Assembly: GCF_036245475.1 (NCBI RefSeq)
Contig: NZ_BTPM01000002.1
Coordinates: 1,426,001 to 1,490,000, forward strand
Reading direction: 5' to 3'
Source: Vibrio sp. 10N
GTDB lineage: Bacteria; Pseudomonadota; Gammaproteobacteria; Enterobacterales; Vibrionaceae
DNA length: 64,000 nt
This document shows positions 52,452 through 61,006 of the stretch, in pieces (position 1 is the stretch's first letter; the number at the start of each line of letters is the position of its first letter). The notes under the pieces are model-generated. The model made no database searches, was not told the origin of the DNA, and was given only the letters and a program-made list of their open reading frames with translations. A program made the position numbers and the translations under genes.

Positions 52452-53009
52452 TTAGATTTTGCCTACTAGGTCTAGAGATGGCGCGAGTGTTTCTTCACCT
52501 TCTTTCCATTTCGCTGGGCAAACTTCACCTGGGTTAGCCGCTACGTATTGTGCTGCTTTCACTTTACGCATTAAGTCTTCCGCGTCGCGGCCGATGCCTT
52601 CTGCAGTGATTTCCATGGCTTGGATTACGCCTTCTGGGTCAACTAGGAACGTCGCGCGGTCTGCTAGACCTTGACCTTCACGCATCACACCGAAGTTGTT
52701 AGTGATAGTGCCTGTTTGGTCGCCAACCATGTAGTAGTTGATTTTACCGATAGTGTCTGAGCTGTCGTGCCACGCTTTGTGAGTGAAATGCGTGTCTGTT
52801 GATACTGAGTAAACCTCAACACCGCGCTCTTGAAGCTCTGCATAGTGGTCTGCAAGGTCGCCAAGCTCTGTTGGGCAAACGAATGTGAAGTCAGCAGGGT
52901 AGAAGAAGAATACTGCCCATTTGCCTTTCACGTCTTGCTCTGTGATTTCTACAAAATCGCCCTGTTTGAATGCTGTTGCTGAAAATGGCTTGATAGTGGT
53001 GTTAATCAT
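52452..53009 (-). CDS. ahpC: Alkyl hydroperoxide reductase subunit C, copy 1
   Basis: A 185-residue typical 2-Cys peroxiredoxin that reduces hydrogen peroxide and organic peroxides. Peroxidatic C45 in 'FTFVCPTE' and resolving C164 in 'GEVCPAKW' are present. ATG 53009 follows AGAGAGTAAAAATT. It is followed by ahpF, its reductase. The protein differs from copy 2 at only one position (Asp18 here, Glu18 there). An OxyR-like site lies about 95-120 bp upstream. Confidence 0.96.
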   Translation of the reverse strand: MINTTIKPFSATAFKQGDFVEITEQDVKGKWAVFFFYPADFTFVCPTELGDLADHYAELQERGVEVYSVSTDTHFTHKAWHDSSDTIGKINYYMVGDQTGTITNNFGVMREGQGLADRATFLVDPEGVIQAMEITAEGIGRDAEDLMRKVKAAQYVAANPGEVCPAKWKEGEETLAPSLDLVGKI

Positions 53010-53102
53010 AATTTTTACTCTCTCAAAGTGTTTGTGTTGCGCTGTCCTGCGCCGATGTAGATATATTGCAACGAGAGAGTGATTTTGAAAATTCGTCCTT
53101 TC

Positions 53103-53128
53103 CTATCTCTTTGATAGGAAATTCCTAT
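53103..53128 (-). promoter_or_regulatory. OxyR-like site upstream of ahpC copy 1
   Basis: CTAT-N7-ATAG-N7-CTAT matches three consecutive elements of the OxyR consensus (ATAG-N7-CTAT-N7-ATAG-N7-CTAT) exactly, 94 bp before the ahpC start. Confidence 0.65.
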
Positions 53129-53157
53129 TAAGTATCTAATGGGATAACTGAGGATAA

Positions 53158-53185
53158 AAAAGCCCCCTCCTGAAAAGAGGGGGGC
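53158..53185 (-). terminator. Terminator of the PL8 lyase gene
   Basis: On the minus strand GCCCCCCTC, a 7-base loop and GAGGGGGC are followed by TTTTTTATCC, 18 bp past the lyase stop. Confidence 0.85.
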
Positions 53186-53202
53186 GAAGTAACATGTTGT
53201 TA

Positions 53203-56200
53203 TTATTGAGCAGGTACCACTACTGAGGCTGGCATCCCTGTGTATAGATCATGTCTACCTTTGTAAGCCTTATCGAGAGAATCTGGCAATTCGATAGTGA
53301 GCTCCGATTGATTGCCGTAGCTATTTACACTCACGGTCTGACCCGCCTTCTGCTCAGGTTTTCTTCCTTGGGTTTGATAATCAAACGTACCAGAGCGAAG
53401 GCCTCTATTAATAGTCAGGTTTAAGGTGTTACGGTCGTTACGCGTGAAAAAGCGGAAACGTCGGCTATCACTTTCTTCCATCGCATTGCGATCCACATGG
53501 TGCATTGGATCCTGAGCCGATATCGACCAACTATCACCATTACGCTCTAATAGAATCAAAGCTGGCTTGTCAACAGTCACCGTCAGTGGTTCCCCTCCAA
53601 GTGTCGCCACGCTCTCGCTTCCTGCTTGATAAAATGACATGGCAACATACTCATGACCAGACGCACTGGAATAATAAACCGTGTGAGTCAGGCCGCTGGT
53701 TTTGATAACCAATTGGCGCTTTAGCCTATCGACAATCTCTGGCATCTGCTCCGCTGTCACGTTCGGGATGGCGACATATTGATAATTTGAGCCAATGCCC
53801 TCACCCGTTGGATGCTGACCGTGGTCAATCGCAATATGGAATACCGCTTCGTTAGCGCCATGAGTGCTGTTGATGGCACCTCCACCCTTTAGCATTACCG
53901 ACGTGTCCGACTGAGCCAATACCACGTAGCCCACTTTGTCTTGGTGGAACCATGCACTGTCTTGAACCGATACCGTGTCGTCAAGGTAGCTGCCAGCCTC
54001 AACAACTTGTTGCTGACCACCATCCACTTGATAAGTTAGGAGTCCATCCCAAGACGCCTGATCGACAGTGGTGATAATGGAGGCCACTTCCCAACCATCA
54101 CCATTTTTACTTCGAGAGACTTGTGAGCCAACTGCGACCGCTATGTCGTCAATAAACGCGACCGACTTATTCGCAGAAGCAGAGTTATACGGCGCTTCAC
54201 TGTCATACTTAAATGAAGCAAAACCATGACTGCCATTGGAAACCACGCCCGAATAATGTTTAGGGTTAAAGAGTTTAAAATCACTCTTCATTGGCAGTTC
54301 ATCGACTCTAAGCTCTTCTGTTAAGCCCGGTAAAGCATGCCAATCCCAGCTGTCCATGACCTTAGAGTACTCATCACCATCAACTAACAATTGAAGAACA
54401 CCACAACCATTGTGATAACCGACATCCGGTTCAAAACTCTCTGCACCCATAGAGCGCGATGAGTTCATTTTGAACGACATGTAGTACGCCGGTGTTTGCT
54501 GGCCAGATTGTCTTTGCACCATGAAATCGCTATTCCAGTAAGCACGGTTCACCGTCGCTTCATGGCTATTGTTTTCTAGGTTATTGCGAAAATTCACCAG
54601 CTCTGTTTCGCGGCGGATCTCAGTATCACCGCTTTTCGCCTCCAGAATGGTATCAATCCCTTTAATAAGTTTGGTAGAGCCGAAAATAGGCGTGATATCA
54701 GATGCGTGACTGCGCCCAGCCGTTTGAAAATCCAAACCACCTCGATAGACAAAGTTTGGATAACTATCGAGTACAAAGTCCGTCGACTGATTGTAAGTGT
54801 TATTGGTTAACTTCCATGGCGTGTCCGCTAAAATACCGGCGACTTCTGAAGGCGTGCCGGCCATCCATTCAAAGCCATATGCGAAAAATGCCATGTCTTG
54901 CCTAGCGCCAACGTGATGCGAAATGGTGCCATCTGGTAAGATCCCCGATTGGCCATATTTGAATGCATGGCGAGTGTTGGTCTCGAGCCAAGTTTTCAAA
55001 TCATAAAGCGCACCTTTTGGTGTCCACTCAGGCAGCAGTGAGGTGTTTTGCGCGGCGAATGGCGCATAATCAGCATACCACCAAGGCTGGTAAGTGAGTG
55101 GCTGGTTATAGTCACTCCATAATACGCTCATCATCAACCATGTTCTCATGCGGTGGTGACGGTTCGCATCCGACCATGCTCCTGGGCTGCGCTTCAAATC
55201 GTCTTGCAAATAGAAGCGGTTAAACTCTGGCTGGCGCTGGCGATAAGGCAGATCAAAAGCAATTTGCAATAAGTTTTGAAAGCTCTCTTTCGCTTGCTTA
55301 GCGCGGGGGTTACCCTTAGCAATATCTCGATTCATTGCTGGTGACAACACAAAGCCCGCCGCACTGATTGGATCGGTGAATCGCCACTGATGCGTTACCA
55401 TGTTATGCATCAATGTGGGCGTGTTAGCGAAGTCGTTGAGTGGGAAATGCGCCGTATAGCGATTGATCGCTTTATATAAAGCAGAAATTAAACGCCTACG
55501 CTCATAAGCCTCACCTTGATATCCAAATTGATCGCTGTAGGTCAGTGCGTAAGCCAACGAATTGATTTGGTTTGCCGCCAGCATGAGCTCTTTCCCTAAC
55601 ACGCGGGGGCGAATGTCTAACAATTCATCTTCGTTTCGCGCATGATAAAACTCCATGCCCTCAAACGCACCCTCGTTAGCATTAAGCTCTTGAATGTAAT
55701 CTTCAATCTCACCGTCACTATAGACAAAAGAACCGCGCAATCGTCCATTGCTCTCAAGGAAAGACATGGCACGATGATGTAATTGACTCCACTGCGTTTG
55801 GTTAACGACCTCAATAGTGATGATGCGGCTTTCGACTTTAGTTTCACCCTGTTTTAAAACAACGCGAATCGGGTGCTGACCCATGGACAAATTCGCGCCC
55901 TCACGCAACACGAATTCACCAAACAACCGACCGTTGTCATCACGCTGATTTCTTAAGGCAAATAGAGAATGGTCACCATCCGCTAACTCATAGTACAAAG
56001 CATCACTAAGATGGCTTGGTTTATAGTTCAGTGGGTGATTCAAACGACCGACAACCACATCGCCAGCCTTGGCATTTACATCTATATCAAAGTATTCATG
56101 GTCGTAACTGGCTGTTGAAAGGGCTTGTTGTTGATTCGACACTGACGTTCGTGCATCTAGCAGATCCATAAACGGCAAATCAGAAGCGTGAAGAGTGGGG

Positions 56201-56247
56201 CTAAAACTAAGCATGACCAAGCATGCCAATCGAGTTTGGCTGAACAT
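53203..56247 (-). CDS. PL8-family polysaccharide lyase (chondroitin/hyaluronan lyase-like)
   Basis: A 1014-residue secreted enzyme that would cut glycosaminoglycans by beta-elimination. A signal peptide ('LACLVMLSFSPTLHA') precedes a beta-sandwich domain (about 45-150), then the alpha/alpha toroid with 'GTISHHVGARQDMAFFAYG' (candidate His444/445, Tyr457) and 'DFQTAGRSHASD' (Arg512), then the PL8 central beta domain with 'GYHNGCGVLQLLVDGDEY' and 'DWHALPGLTEE'. The length matches chondroitin ABC lyases. Spacing between His and Tyr differs from the enzymes I know, so substrate preference is open. It is monocistronic, placed between two ahpC genes. Confidence 0.85.
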   Translation of the reverse strand: MFSQTRLACLVMLSFSPTLHASDLPFMDLLDARTSVSNQQQALSTASYDHEYFDIDVNAKAGDVVVGRLNHPLNYKPSHLSDALYYELADGDHSLFALRNQRDDNGRLFGEFVLREGANLSMGQHPIRVVLKQGETKVESRIITIEVVNQTQWSQLHHRAMSFLESNGRLRGSFVYSDGEIEDYIQELNANEGAFEGMEFYHARNEDELLDIRPRVLGKELMLAANQINSLAYALTYSDQFGYQGEAYERRRLISALYKAINRYTAHFPLNDFANTPTLMHNMVTHQWRFTDPISAAGFVLSPAMNRDIAKGNPRAKQAKESFQNLLQIAFDLPYRQRQPEFNRFYLQDDLKRSPGAWSDANRHHRMRTWLMMSVLWSDYNQPLTYQPWWYADYAPFAAQNTSLLPEWTPKGALYDLKTWLETNTRHAFKYGQSGILPDGTISHHVGARQDMAFFAYGFEWMAGTPSEVAGILADTPWKLTNNTYNQSTDFVLDSYPNFVYRGGLDFQTAGRSHASDITPIFGSTKLIKGIDTILEAKSGDTEIRRETELVNFRNNLENNSHEATVNRAYWNSDFMVQRQSGQQTPAYYMSFKMNSSRSMGAESFEPDVGYHNGCGVLQLLVDGDEYSKVMDSWDWHALPGLTEELRVDELPMKSDFKLFNPKHYSGVVSNGSHGFASFKYDSEAPYNSASANKSVAFIDDIAVAVGSQVSRSKNGDGWEVASIITTVDQASWDGLLTYQVDGGQQQVVEAGSYLDDTVSVQDSAWFHQDKVGYVVLAQSDTSVMLKGGGAINSTHGANEAVFHIAIDHGQHPTGEGIGSNYQYVAIPNVTAEQMPEIVDRLKRQLVIKTSGLTHTVYYSSASGHEYVAMSFYQAGSESVATLGGEPLTVTVDKPALILLERNGDSWSISAQDPMHHVDRNAMEESDSRRFRFFTRNDRNTLNLTINRGLRSGTFDYQTQGRKPEQKAGQTVSVNSYGNQSELTIELPDSLDKAYKGRHDLYTGMPASVVVPAQ

Positions 56248-56661
56248 TGAGATTCTCTATCTATATGGAAACAGGAGCACAGAATCTAATGGCTAGAAGA
56301 CAAAATCTTAAGTTAACTTTTTATTATAAAAAGGCTTATTCATCATACTGATAACTAGTATTGCAAGTGAAAAGCGCTAGTTGTGAATCGCCTGTTACTC
56401 AAGACGAAGCATCCATTGAATACAAACATAAAAAAAGAGATAACTTCTTCAAAAGTGATACAACTCACCTGAAGTCTGAAGCCACATCTCAATTTAACAA
56501 AGCCGTATTCTGAGAATAGTTATTAGTGGAATGAATAGATTGGGGAGGGAAAAGTGAAAGGCTGCACGCCCCTTCTCTAAACTGCCAATGGTAGAAGCAA
56601 TTTAGAGAGGTTGGGGCGTGCAACACGGACTTGATAATCCGGTTTACATCAAGCGAGACGC
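56248..56661. other. Intergenic region upstream of the PL8 lyase gene
   Basis: This gap of 414 bp contains the 3' stem-loop of ahpC copy 2 at its right end and the lyase promoter region at its left. I see no gene. A CRP-like sequence, AGTGATACAACTCACC, lies at 56454-56469 (TGTGA-N6-TCACA with one mismatch in each half), about 215 bp from the lyase start. Confidence 0.4.
56563..56622 (-). terminator. Two-tier stem-loop downstream of ahpC copy 2
   Basis: Outer stem TGCACGCCCC (56563-56572) with GGGGCGTGCA (56613-56622); inner stem TTCTCTAAA (56573-56581) with TTTAGAGAG (56601-56609); loop with AATGGTAGAAGC. Compared with copy 1 the inner stem sequence is replaced but still pairs. On the minus strand it is followed by GCCTTTCAC. 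Confidence 0.6.
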
Positions 56662-57219
56662 TTAGATTTTACCAACTAGGTCTAGAGACGGAGCCAGTGT
56701 TTCTTCACCTTCTTTCCATTTCGCTGGGCAAACTTCACCTGGGTTAGCCGCTACGTATTGTGCTGCTTTCACTTTACGCATTAGGTCTTCTGCGTCACGG
56801 CCGATGCCTTCTGCCGTGATTTCCATTGCTTGGATAACACCTTCTGGGTCAACTAGGAACGTCGCGCGGTCTGCTAGGCCTTGACCTTCACGCATCACAC
56901 CGAAGTTGTTAGTGATAGTGCCTGTTTGGTCGCCAACCATGTAGTAGTTGATTTTGCCGATAGTGTCTGAGCTGTCATGCCACGCTTTGTGAGTGAAGTG
57001 CGTGTCTGTTGATACTGAGTAAACTTCAACACCGCGCTCTTGAAGCTCTGCGTAGTGATCAGCAAGGTCGCCAAGTTCTGTTGGGCAAACGAATGTGAAG
57101 TCAGCTGGGTAGAAGAAGAATACTGCCCATTTGCCTTTCACATCTTGCTCTGTGATTTCTACGAATTCGCCTTGTTTGAATGCTGTTGCTGAAAATGGCT
57201 TGATAGTCGTGTTGATCAT
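56662..57219 (-). CDS. ahpC: Alkyl hydroperoxide reductase subunit C, copy 2
   Basis: A 185-residue 2-Cys peroxiredoxin, identical to copy 1 except for Glu18. C45 and C164 are both present. At DNA level the copies differ by scattered synonymous changes, with long identical stretches (for example about 56698-56780 against 52488-52570). There is no ahpF after this copy; the PL8 lyase gene follows on the same strand 414 bp away. It must use the AhpF of the other locus or another reductase. An OxyR-like site lies upstream as for copy 1. Confidence 0.96.
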   Translation of the reverse strand: MINTTIKPFSATAFKQGEFVEITEQDVKGKWAVFFFYPADFTFVCPTELGDLADHYAELQERGVEVYSVSTDTHFTHKAWHDSSDTIGKINYYMVGDQTGTITNNFGVMREGQGLADRATFLVDPEGVIQAMEITAEGIGRDAEDLMRKVKAAQYVAANPGEVCPAKWKEGEETLAPSLDLVGKI

Positions 57220-57321
57220 AATTTTACTCTCTCAATATGGTCTTGTTATCTGGTGTGGCACTGTCCTGCGCCGATGGATACATATTGCAATGAGAGCGCG
57301 TTTTTGAAAATTCGTCTGTGC

Positions 57322-57347
57322 CTATCTATTCGATTGGTATTTTCTAT
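57322..57347 (-). promoter_or_regulatory. OxyR-like site upstream of ahpC copy 2
   Basis: CTAT-N7-ATTG-N7-CTAT repeats the copy 1 arrangement with two changes in the middle tetranucleotide (ATAG to ATTG changes one base of the core). It lies about 103 bp before the ahpC start and 176 bp before the divergent glutathione synthetase start, so it could influence both. Confidence 0.5.
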
Positions 57348-57522
57348 CAATAGCGATTGGCTTTCGCTATCGATGTTGACAACATAAAAATTGGAAGTGT
57401 TATTTCGACTTTATTGGAAATGTAGTTAACCTTAGTTTTTATTTTCGACTGGCGCCATCAATCAAGCCCATCATCCACGAAGATGAAAAGCGTCAACCAC
57501 TGCCAGGTTATAGGTAAGAATA

Positions 57523-58953
57523 ATGAACACCCCAACACTTGCTATCCAAGATGCCATCAACTGGATGATGACCCACAATGTCATGTTAAAAGCGACGCCA
57601 GGAAGCAGTAAACACGCCGCTGTAAGCCTCACGCCTGCAACGATTTCCGAGGCCCGATTCAATGCACTTCGTGAATCAGCGCCTATTTTTGGTCAATTAA
57701 TCAACGTGGTGGCTGAAAATCATCAGTTTCTTCAACAAGCGATTGAGCCCGTAGCCCAAGGCGATGCGTTTTTCCGTGAGCTACTTGCGATGCACAAAGC
57801 CATTCACCAAAAAGGCAACGCCAAACGTACACCACTACTCATGATGCGTACTGACTTTATGGATGACCAAGAGTTAGGGCCGCAACTTATTGAGTTTAAT
57901 GGCATTGCAGCAGGTATGGGGCCATTTGGGCAGCGCGCTCATGAACTTCATCGCTATCTGCAAAAGCAAGCACCAAATGCGTTTAGCAACTGGAACGATA
58001 ATCCGCATGCAAAACTTATCGATAACTTGGCTATCACCCGTTTAGCCGAGGGAGTTGTTCATGCCGCGCAGAGCATTAAAGCGCAAACTGAGGAACAAGA
58101 TAGCGCTAAGTTTTTAATGGTGGTGCAAGAAAACGAAGACAACATTTTCGATCAGTTCTTACTCGAACAGCAGTTGCGTGAAATGGGCATTGAAACGTAT
58201 CGACGCACCTTCAAACAGCTGCATTGCTCACTGAGCACCGGAGACAATGGACGCCTAGTACTCGATGGTGTTGGTGGCATCGATGTGGTGTATTTACGAG
58301 CGGGCTATCAGTATTGCGATTACGCCGCGCACGATATCGATAGCAATAAGTGTTGTGACGCCTTAATGAACACACGCATTTTCATTGAGCAGCATAAGGT
58401 TGCCGTCAATGCGACAGTGAGCCAACAACTCGCTACTAGCAAGCGAGTGCAAACGCTGCTGACGTCGATGACGGCTGCGCAACTGACACGCTTCGATCTG
58501 ACGTTGCAACAAGCAGAGCGCGTAAAAAGTCTCCTCGGTGACATGAGGCTGGTGAATGAGAACAGCTGCGACTTTATCAGCACTGAAGATGTCGACAACT
58601 GGGTGCTTAAAAACCAAGGTGAAGGCGGTGGACACTGTATTTTTGGCGAGGACATCCCTCAAAAATTGCAACAACTGACCCCTGAACAATATGAAACTTG
58701 GGCGCTGATGAGACGAGTTCGCCCAGCACCAAGAATAACACCAGCTCTCGTAGTAAGAGAAGGTGTGGCAGATACCGTCGATGGCCTAATTAGTGAACTC
58801 GGCCTGTTCACGGTTCACTTAAATGGCAAGCCAGTTACCGCTGATGGTGGATATGCGGGCTATTTGGTGCGAAGTAAAGCCTCGACGACCACCGAAGGCG
58901 GCGTACATAGCGGATTAGGTGTCCTGGACTCTCTTGCGTACGAGGCTCATTGA
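57523..58953 (+). CDS. Eukaryotic-type glutathione synthetase
   Basis: A 476-residue ATP-grasp enzyme resembling eukaryotic GSS, not bacterial GshB. It would join gamma-glutamylcysteine and glycine. Matching blocks: 'MRTDFMDDQE' then 'LIEFNGIAAGMG' with Mg ligands E124 and N126 (human E144, N146), 'IDVVYLRAGYQ', the glycine triad 'NQGEGGGHCIFGED' with E367 (human E368), and C-terminal 'LVRSKASTTTEGGVHSGLG' matching the human substrate and A-loop. Overall length equals the human enzyme. ATG 57523 follows TAGGTAAGAATA. It is divergent from ahpC copy 2 and overlaps the convergent sigma factor gene by 7 bp. A related peptide ligase acting on another thiol is possible. Confidence 0.85.
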   Translation: MNTPTLAIQDAINWMMTHNVMLKATPGSSKHAAVSLTPATISEARFNALRESAPIFGQLINVVAENHQFLQQAIEPVAQGDAFFRELLAMHKAIHQKGNAKRTPLLMMRTDFMDDQELGPQLIEFNGIAAGMGPFGQRAHELHRYLQKQAPNAFSNWNDNPHAKLIDNLAITRLAEGVVHAAQSIKAQTEEQDSAKFLMVVQENEDNIFDQFLLEQQLREMGIETYRRTFKQLHCSLSTGDNGRLVLDGVGGIDVVYLRAGYQYCDYAAHDIDSNKCCDALMNTRIFIEQHKVAVNATVSQQLATSKRVQTLLTSMTAAQLTRFDLTLQQAERVKSLLGDMRLVNENSCDFISTEDVDNWVLKNQGEGGGHCIFGEDIPQKLQQLTPEQYETWALMRRVRPAPRITPALVVREGVADTVDGLISELGLFTVHLNGKPVTADGGYAGYLVRSKASTTTEGGVHSGLGVLDSLAYEAH

Positions 58954-59465
58954 GCACGCTTAAAACAGCACACTCCTGAACTATCCTGCACAACCTGACA
59001 CTCACTAATCAGTCTTTGTTTTAATTCAATACGCGCGCGGCGAAGCCGCGCTTTCGTTGCAGGAAGAGATAAGCCTTGTGTTTTCGCATATTGAGCTTGT
59101 GTCACCCCATTTAAATCACAGACTTCAATGATGTGCCTATCGCTATCAGACATTTTAGGCAAGATACGCGGTAAGCAGGTTTGCAACTGTGTCATGACAG
59201 GTGTCGCTGTTTCTGAAGACTGGAGATCATCGATAGGCTCGAGCTCAATCCTTTTTCGTAAGCGGTCTATTAGATGGTTTTTCGTCACTTTAAAAATCCA
59301 AGCTTTACCATCAGACAATGAGCAAAATCGCTCGCTATGACTCATCGCCTTAAGAAACACTTCCTGCATAATATCTTCGGTTTCATGCTGGCTTTGGGTT
59401 TGTTTCAGCAGCCATGCATACAACATCGCTTCGGTGTTATCCCAAGCCGTCATTAGGCACTTCAT
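58947..59465 (-). CDS. Sigma-70 family (ECF, SigZ-like) sigma factor
   Basis: A 172-residue sigma factor with region 2 ('ETEDIMQEVFLKAM', 'GKAWIFKVTKNHLIDRLRKR') and region 4 ('GVTQAQYAKTQGLSLPATKA', 'RLRRARIELKQRL'). The C-terminal tail carries Cys at 'ISECQVVQDSSGVCCFKRAQ', a short cysteine extension seen in SigZ-like proteins that could sense metal or redox state. No anti-sigma gene is adjacent. It is third in a minus-strand operon behind a permease and a small redox protein. Start ATG 59465 was chosen over an upstream TTG because AAGG and GAGA lie in front. Confidence 0.85.
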   Translation of the reverse strand: MKCLMTAWDNTEAMLYAWLLKQTQSQHETEDIMQEVFLKAMSHSERFCSLSDGKAWIFKVTKNHLIDRLRKRIELEPIDDLQSSETATPVMTQLQTCLPRILPKMSDSDRHIIEVCDLNGVTQAQYAKTQGLSLPATKARLRRARIELKQRLISECQVVQDSSGVCCFKRAQ

Positions 59466-59531
59466 TCTCTCAACCTTTCTCAATCAACCACGCTACATGG
59501 CAACCCAAGTAGCGCAGAATACTCTATACCG

Positions 59532-59768
59532 TTACGACACCAGCATAGCTTGGACTTGTTCCACAGTTGGCACTGATCCTGTGTGGCGAACGATACCTTC
59601 AACACCGACTCCAGGCGTGCTCATCACCCCCGCTTTCATGATCGCTTCAAGACTCGTCACTTTTTCTACTTCCACGTCTTGCCCGAGAGATTGTGCAACG
59701 TCCACAATGCGCTGTGCGGTCACCTGGCAGTTGCGGCAACCTGAACCGTATACTTGAATTGTTTTCAT
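59532..59768 (-). CDS. Small redox-active disulfide (thioredoxin-fold) protein
   Basis: A 78-residue protein with a minimal thioredoxin/glutaredoxin fold. The redox pair is C11-R-N-C14 in 'YGSGCRNCQ', and the cis-Pro loop is 'VMSTPGV'. Such proteins often sit next to YraQ-type permeases, as here (22-bp gap), and may pass electrons or metal to them. Its physiological partner is unknown. Confidence 0.85.
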   Translation of the reverse strand: MKTIQVYGSGCRNCQVTAQRIVDVAQSLGQDVEVEKVTSLEAIMKAGVMSTPGVGVEGIVRHTGSVPTVEQVQAMLVS

Positions 59769-59790
59769 AGTTTAACTCCAATTAATCACA

Positions 59791-60780
59791 TTAGTAATAA
59801 GCATTAAATACCCACCCCACGATGGAAATCGCAATAAACAAGTAGCCTACAATTAGCGCCAGAAAGCGATACTGCATGACTTGTTTTAGCATCATAAACT
59901 CAGGCAGACTCACGGCTACCGCCCCCATGCAGAATGCTAAGGTTGTCCCTAAAGGCATCCCTTTTTCAATCAAAGAAGCCATAATGGGCACGACCCCAGA
60001 AGCATTGGTGTAAATAGGTATGGCACTCACCGTCGCGAGCGGTACCGTCCACCACTGGCCATCTGATAAGTTCTGTTCAAACCACTCGGCGGGCACAAAA
60101 CCATGAATGAAGGCACCAATCCCAACGCCGATAATCACCCATTTCCAAATGCGTTTAACAATCGTGCCCGTCTCATTGGCTGCAAACTGGTGTCGCTGCT
60201 GAAAGGTCATCTTAGGCGTGCTTTGAGCTGCGTTATTGGGTTCAACTGATGGGCTTTCTTGAAGGTAAACCTTTGCGAGAAAAGGTTGCAGCCAGCGGTA
60301 TGCTTTAAGGGCGTCCACTAGAATGCCAGCAAGAATGCCTAGAGAGAGCCCAGTCACAACATAAAGCAGCGTAAACTTAATACCAAGAATGCTACCAAGC
60401 ATGATGACGACCACTTCATTGATAAGCGGTGAAGTGATAAGAAAAGCAATGGTAATTCCAATAGGGATGCGAGCAGACACAAACCCCATAAACAAAGGAA
60501 TTGAGCTGCAGGAGCAAAAAGGTGTCACAGCGCCAAACATCGCCCCTAAACCATACCCCACTCCTCTATGTTTACCTTGGAGGTAATCTCTGACTTTTTC
60601 TGTACTTAGCGCAGCCCGTATCAGAGAGATAACGTAAATGAGCACAACAAGGAGCACCAAAATCTTACTGGTGTCTTCAATAAAAAAATGAACGCCAATG
60701 CCTACCGACGTAGATGGAGAAAGTCCAAGTAAAGAATAGGCAAGCCAGTCTGCTAGCTGGGTAAAAACATCCAACATCAT
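59791..60780 (-). CDS. YraQ/UPF0718-type permease
   Basis: A 329-residue membrane protein with about eight to ten helices. The hallmark 'VTPFCSCSSIPLFMGF' (cysteines in a membrane-edge motif) is around residues 87-102, and a second half repeat contains 'SAIPIYTNASGVVPIMASL'. Members are found with thioredoxin-like proteins and arsenic or metal genes; transport has not been firmly assigned for most. Start ATG 60780 follows AAAGGAACAC. It is the first gene of permease, redox protein, sigma factor. Confidence 0.85.
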   Translation of the reverse strand: MMLDVFTQLADWLAYSLLGLSPSTSVGIGVHFFIEDTSKILVLLVVLIYVISLIRAALSTEKVRDYLQGKHRGVGYGLGAMFGAVTPFCSCSSIPLFMGFVSARIPIGITIAFLITSPLINEVVVIMLGSILGIKFTLLYVVTGLSLGILAGILVDALKAYRWLQPFLAKVYLQESPSVEPNNAAQSTPKMTFQQRHQFAANETGTIVKRIWKWVIIGVGIGAFIHGFVPAEWFEQNLSDGQWWTVPLATVSAIPIYTNASGVVPIMASLIEKGMPLGTTLAFCMGAVAVSLPEFMMLKQVMQYRFLALIVGYLFIAISIVGWVFNAYY

Positions 60781-61006
60781 GTGTTCCTTTAGATAGGCCT
60801 CTATGAACAACACGTATGAGGTATAAAAAGGATGCTTTTAATTTCTTAAAAAGCTCGGCAAAAACTAAAAAATCATCGATGAACTGCCCCCAAACTCGAG
60901 AAGCGCCATAAAAAGTGAAAGACTTTTTGCTCTAACTCGGTCTGATTAAGCCTATAAACGACAAATTCGTCGCTTGCAAACACGCAGGCTTCATCAGGGG
61001 AAGAGT

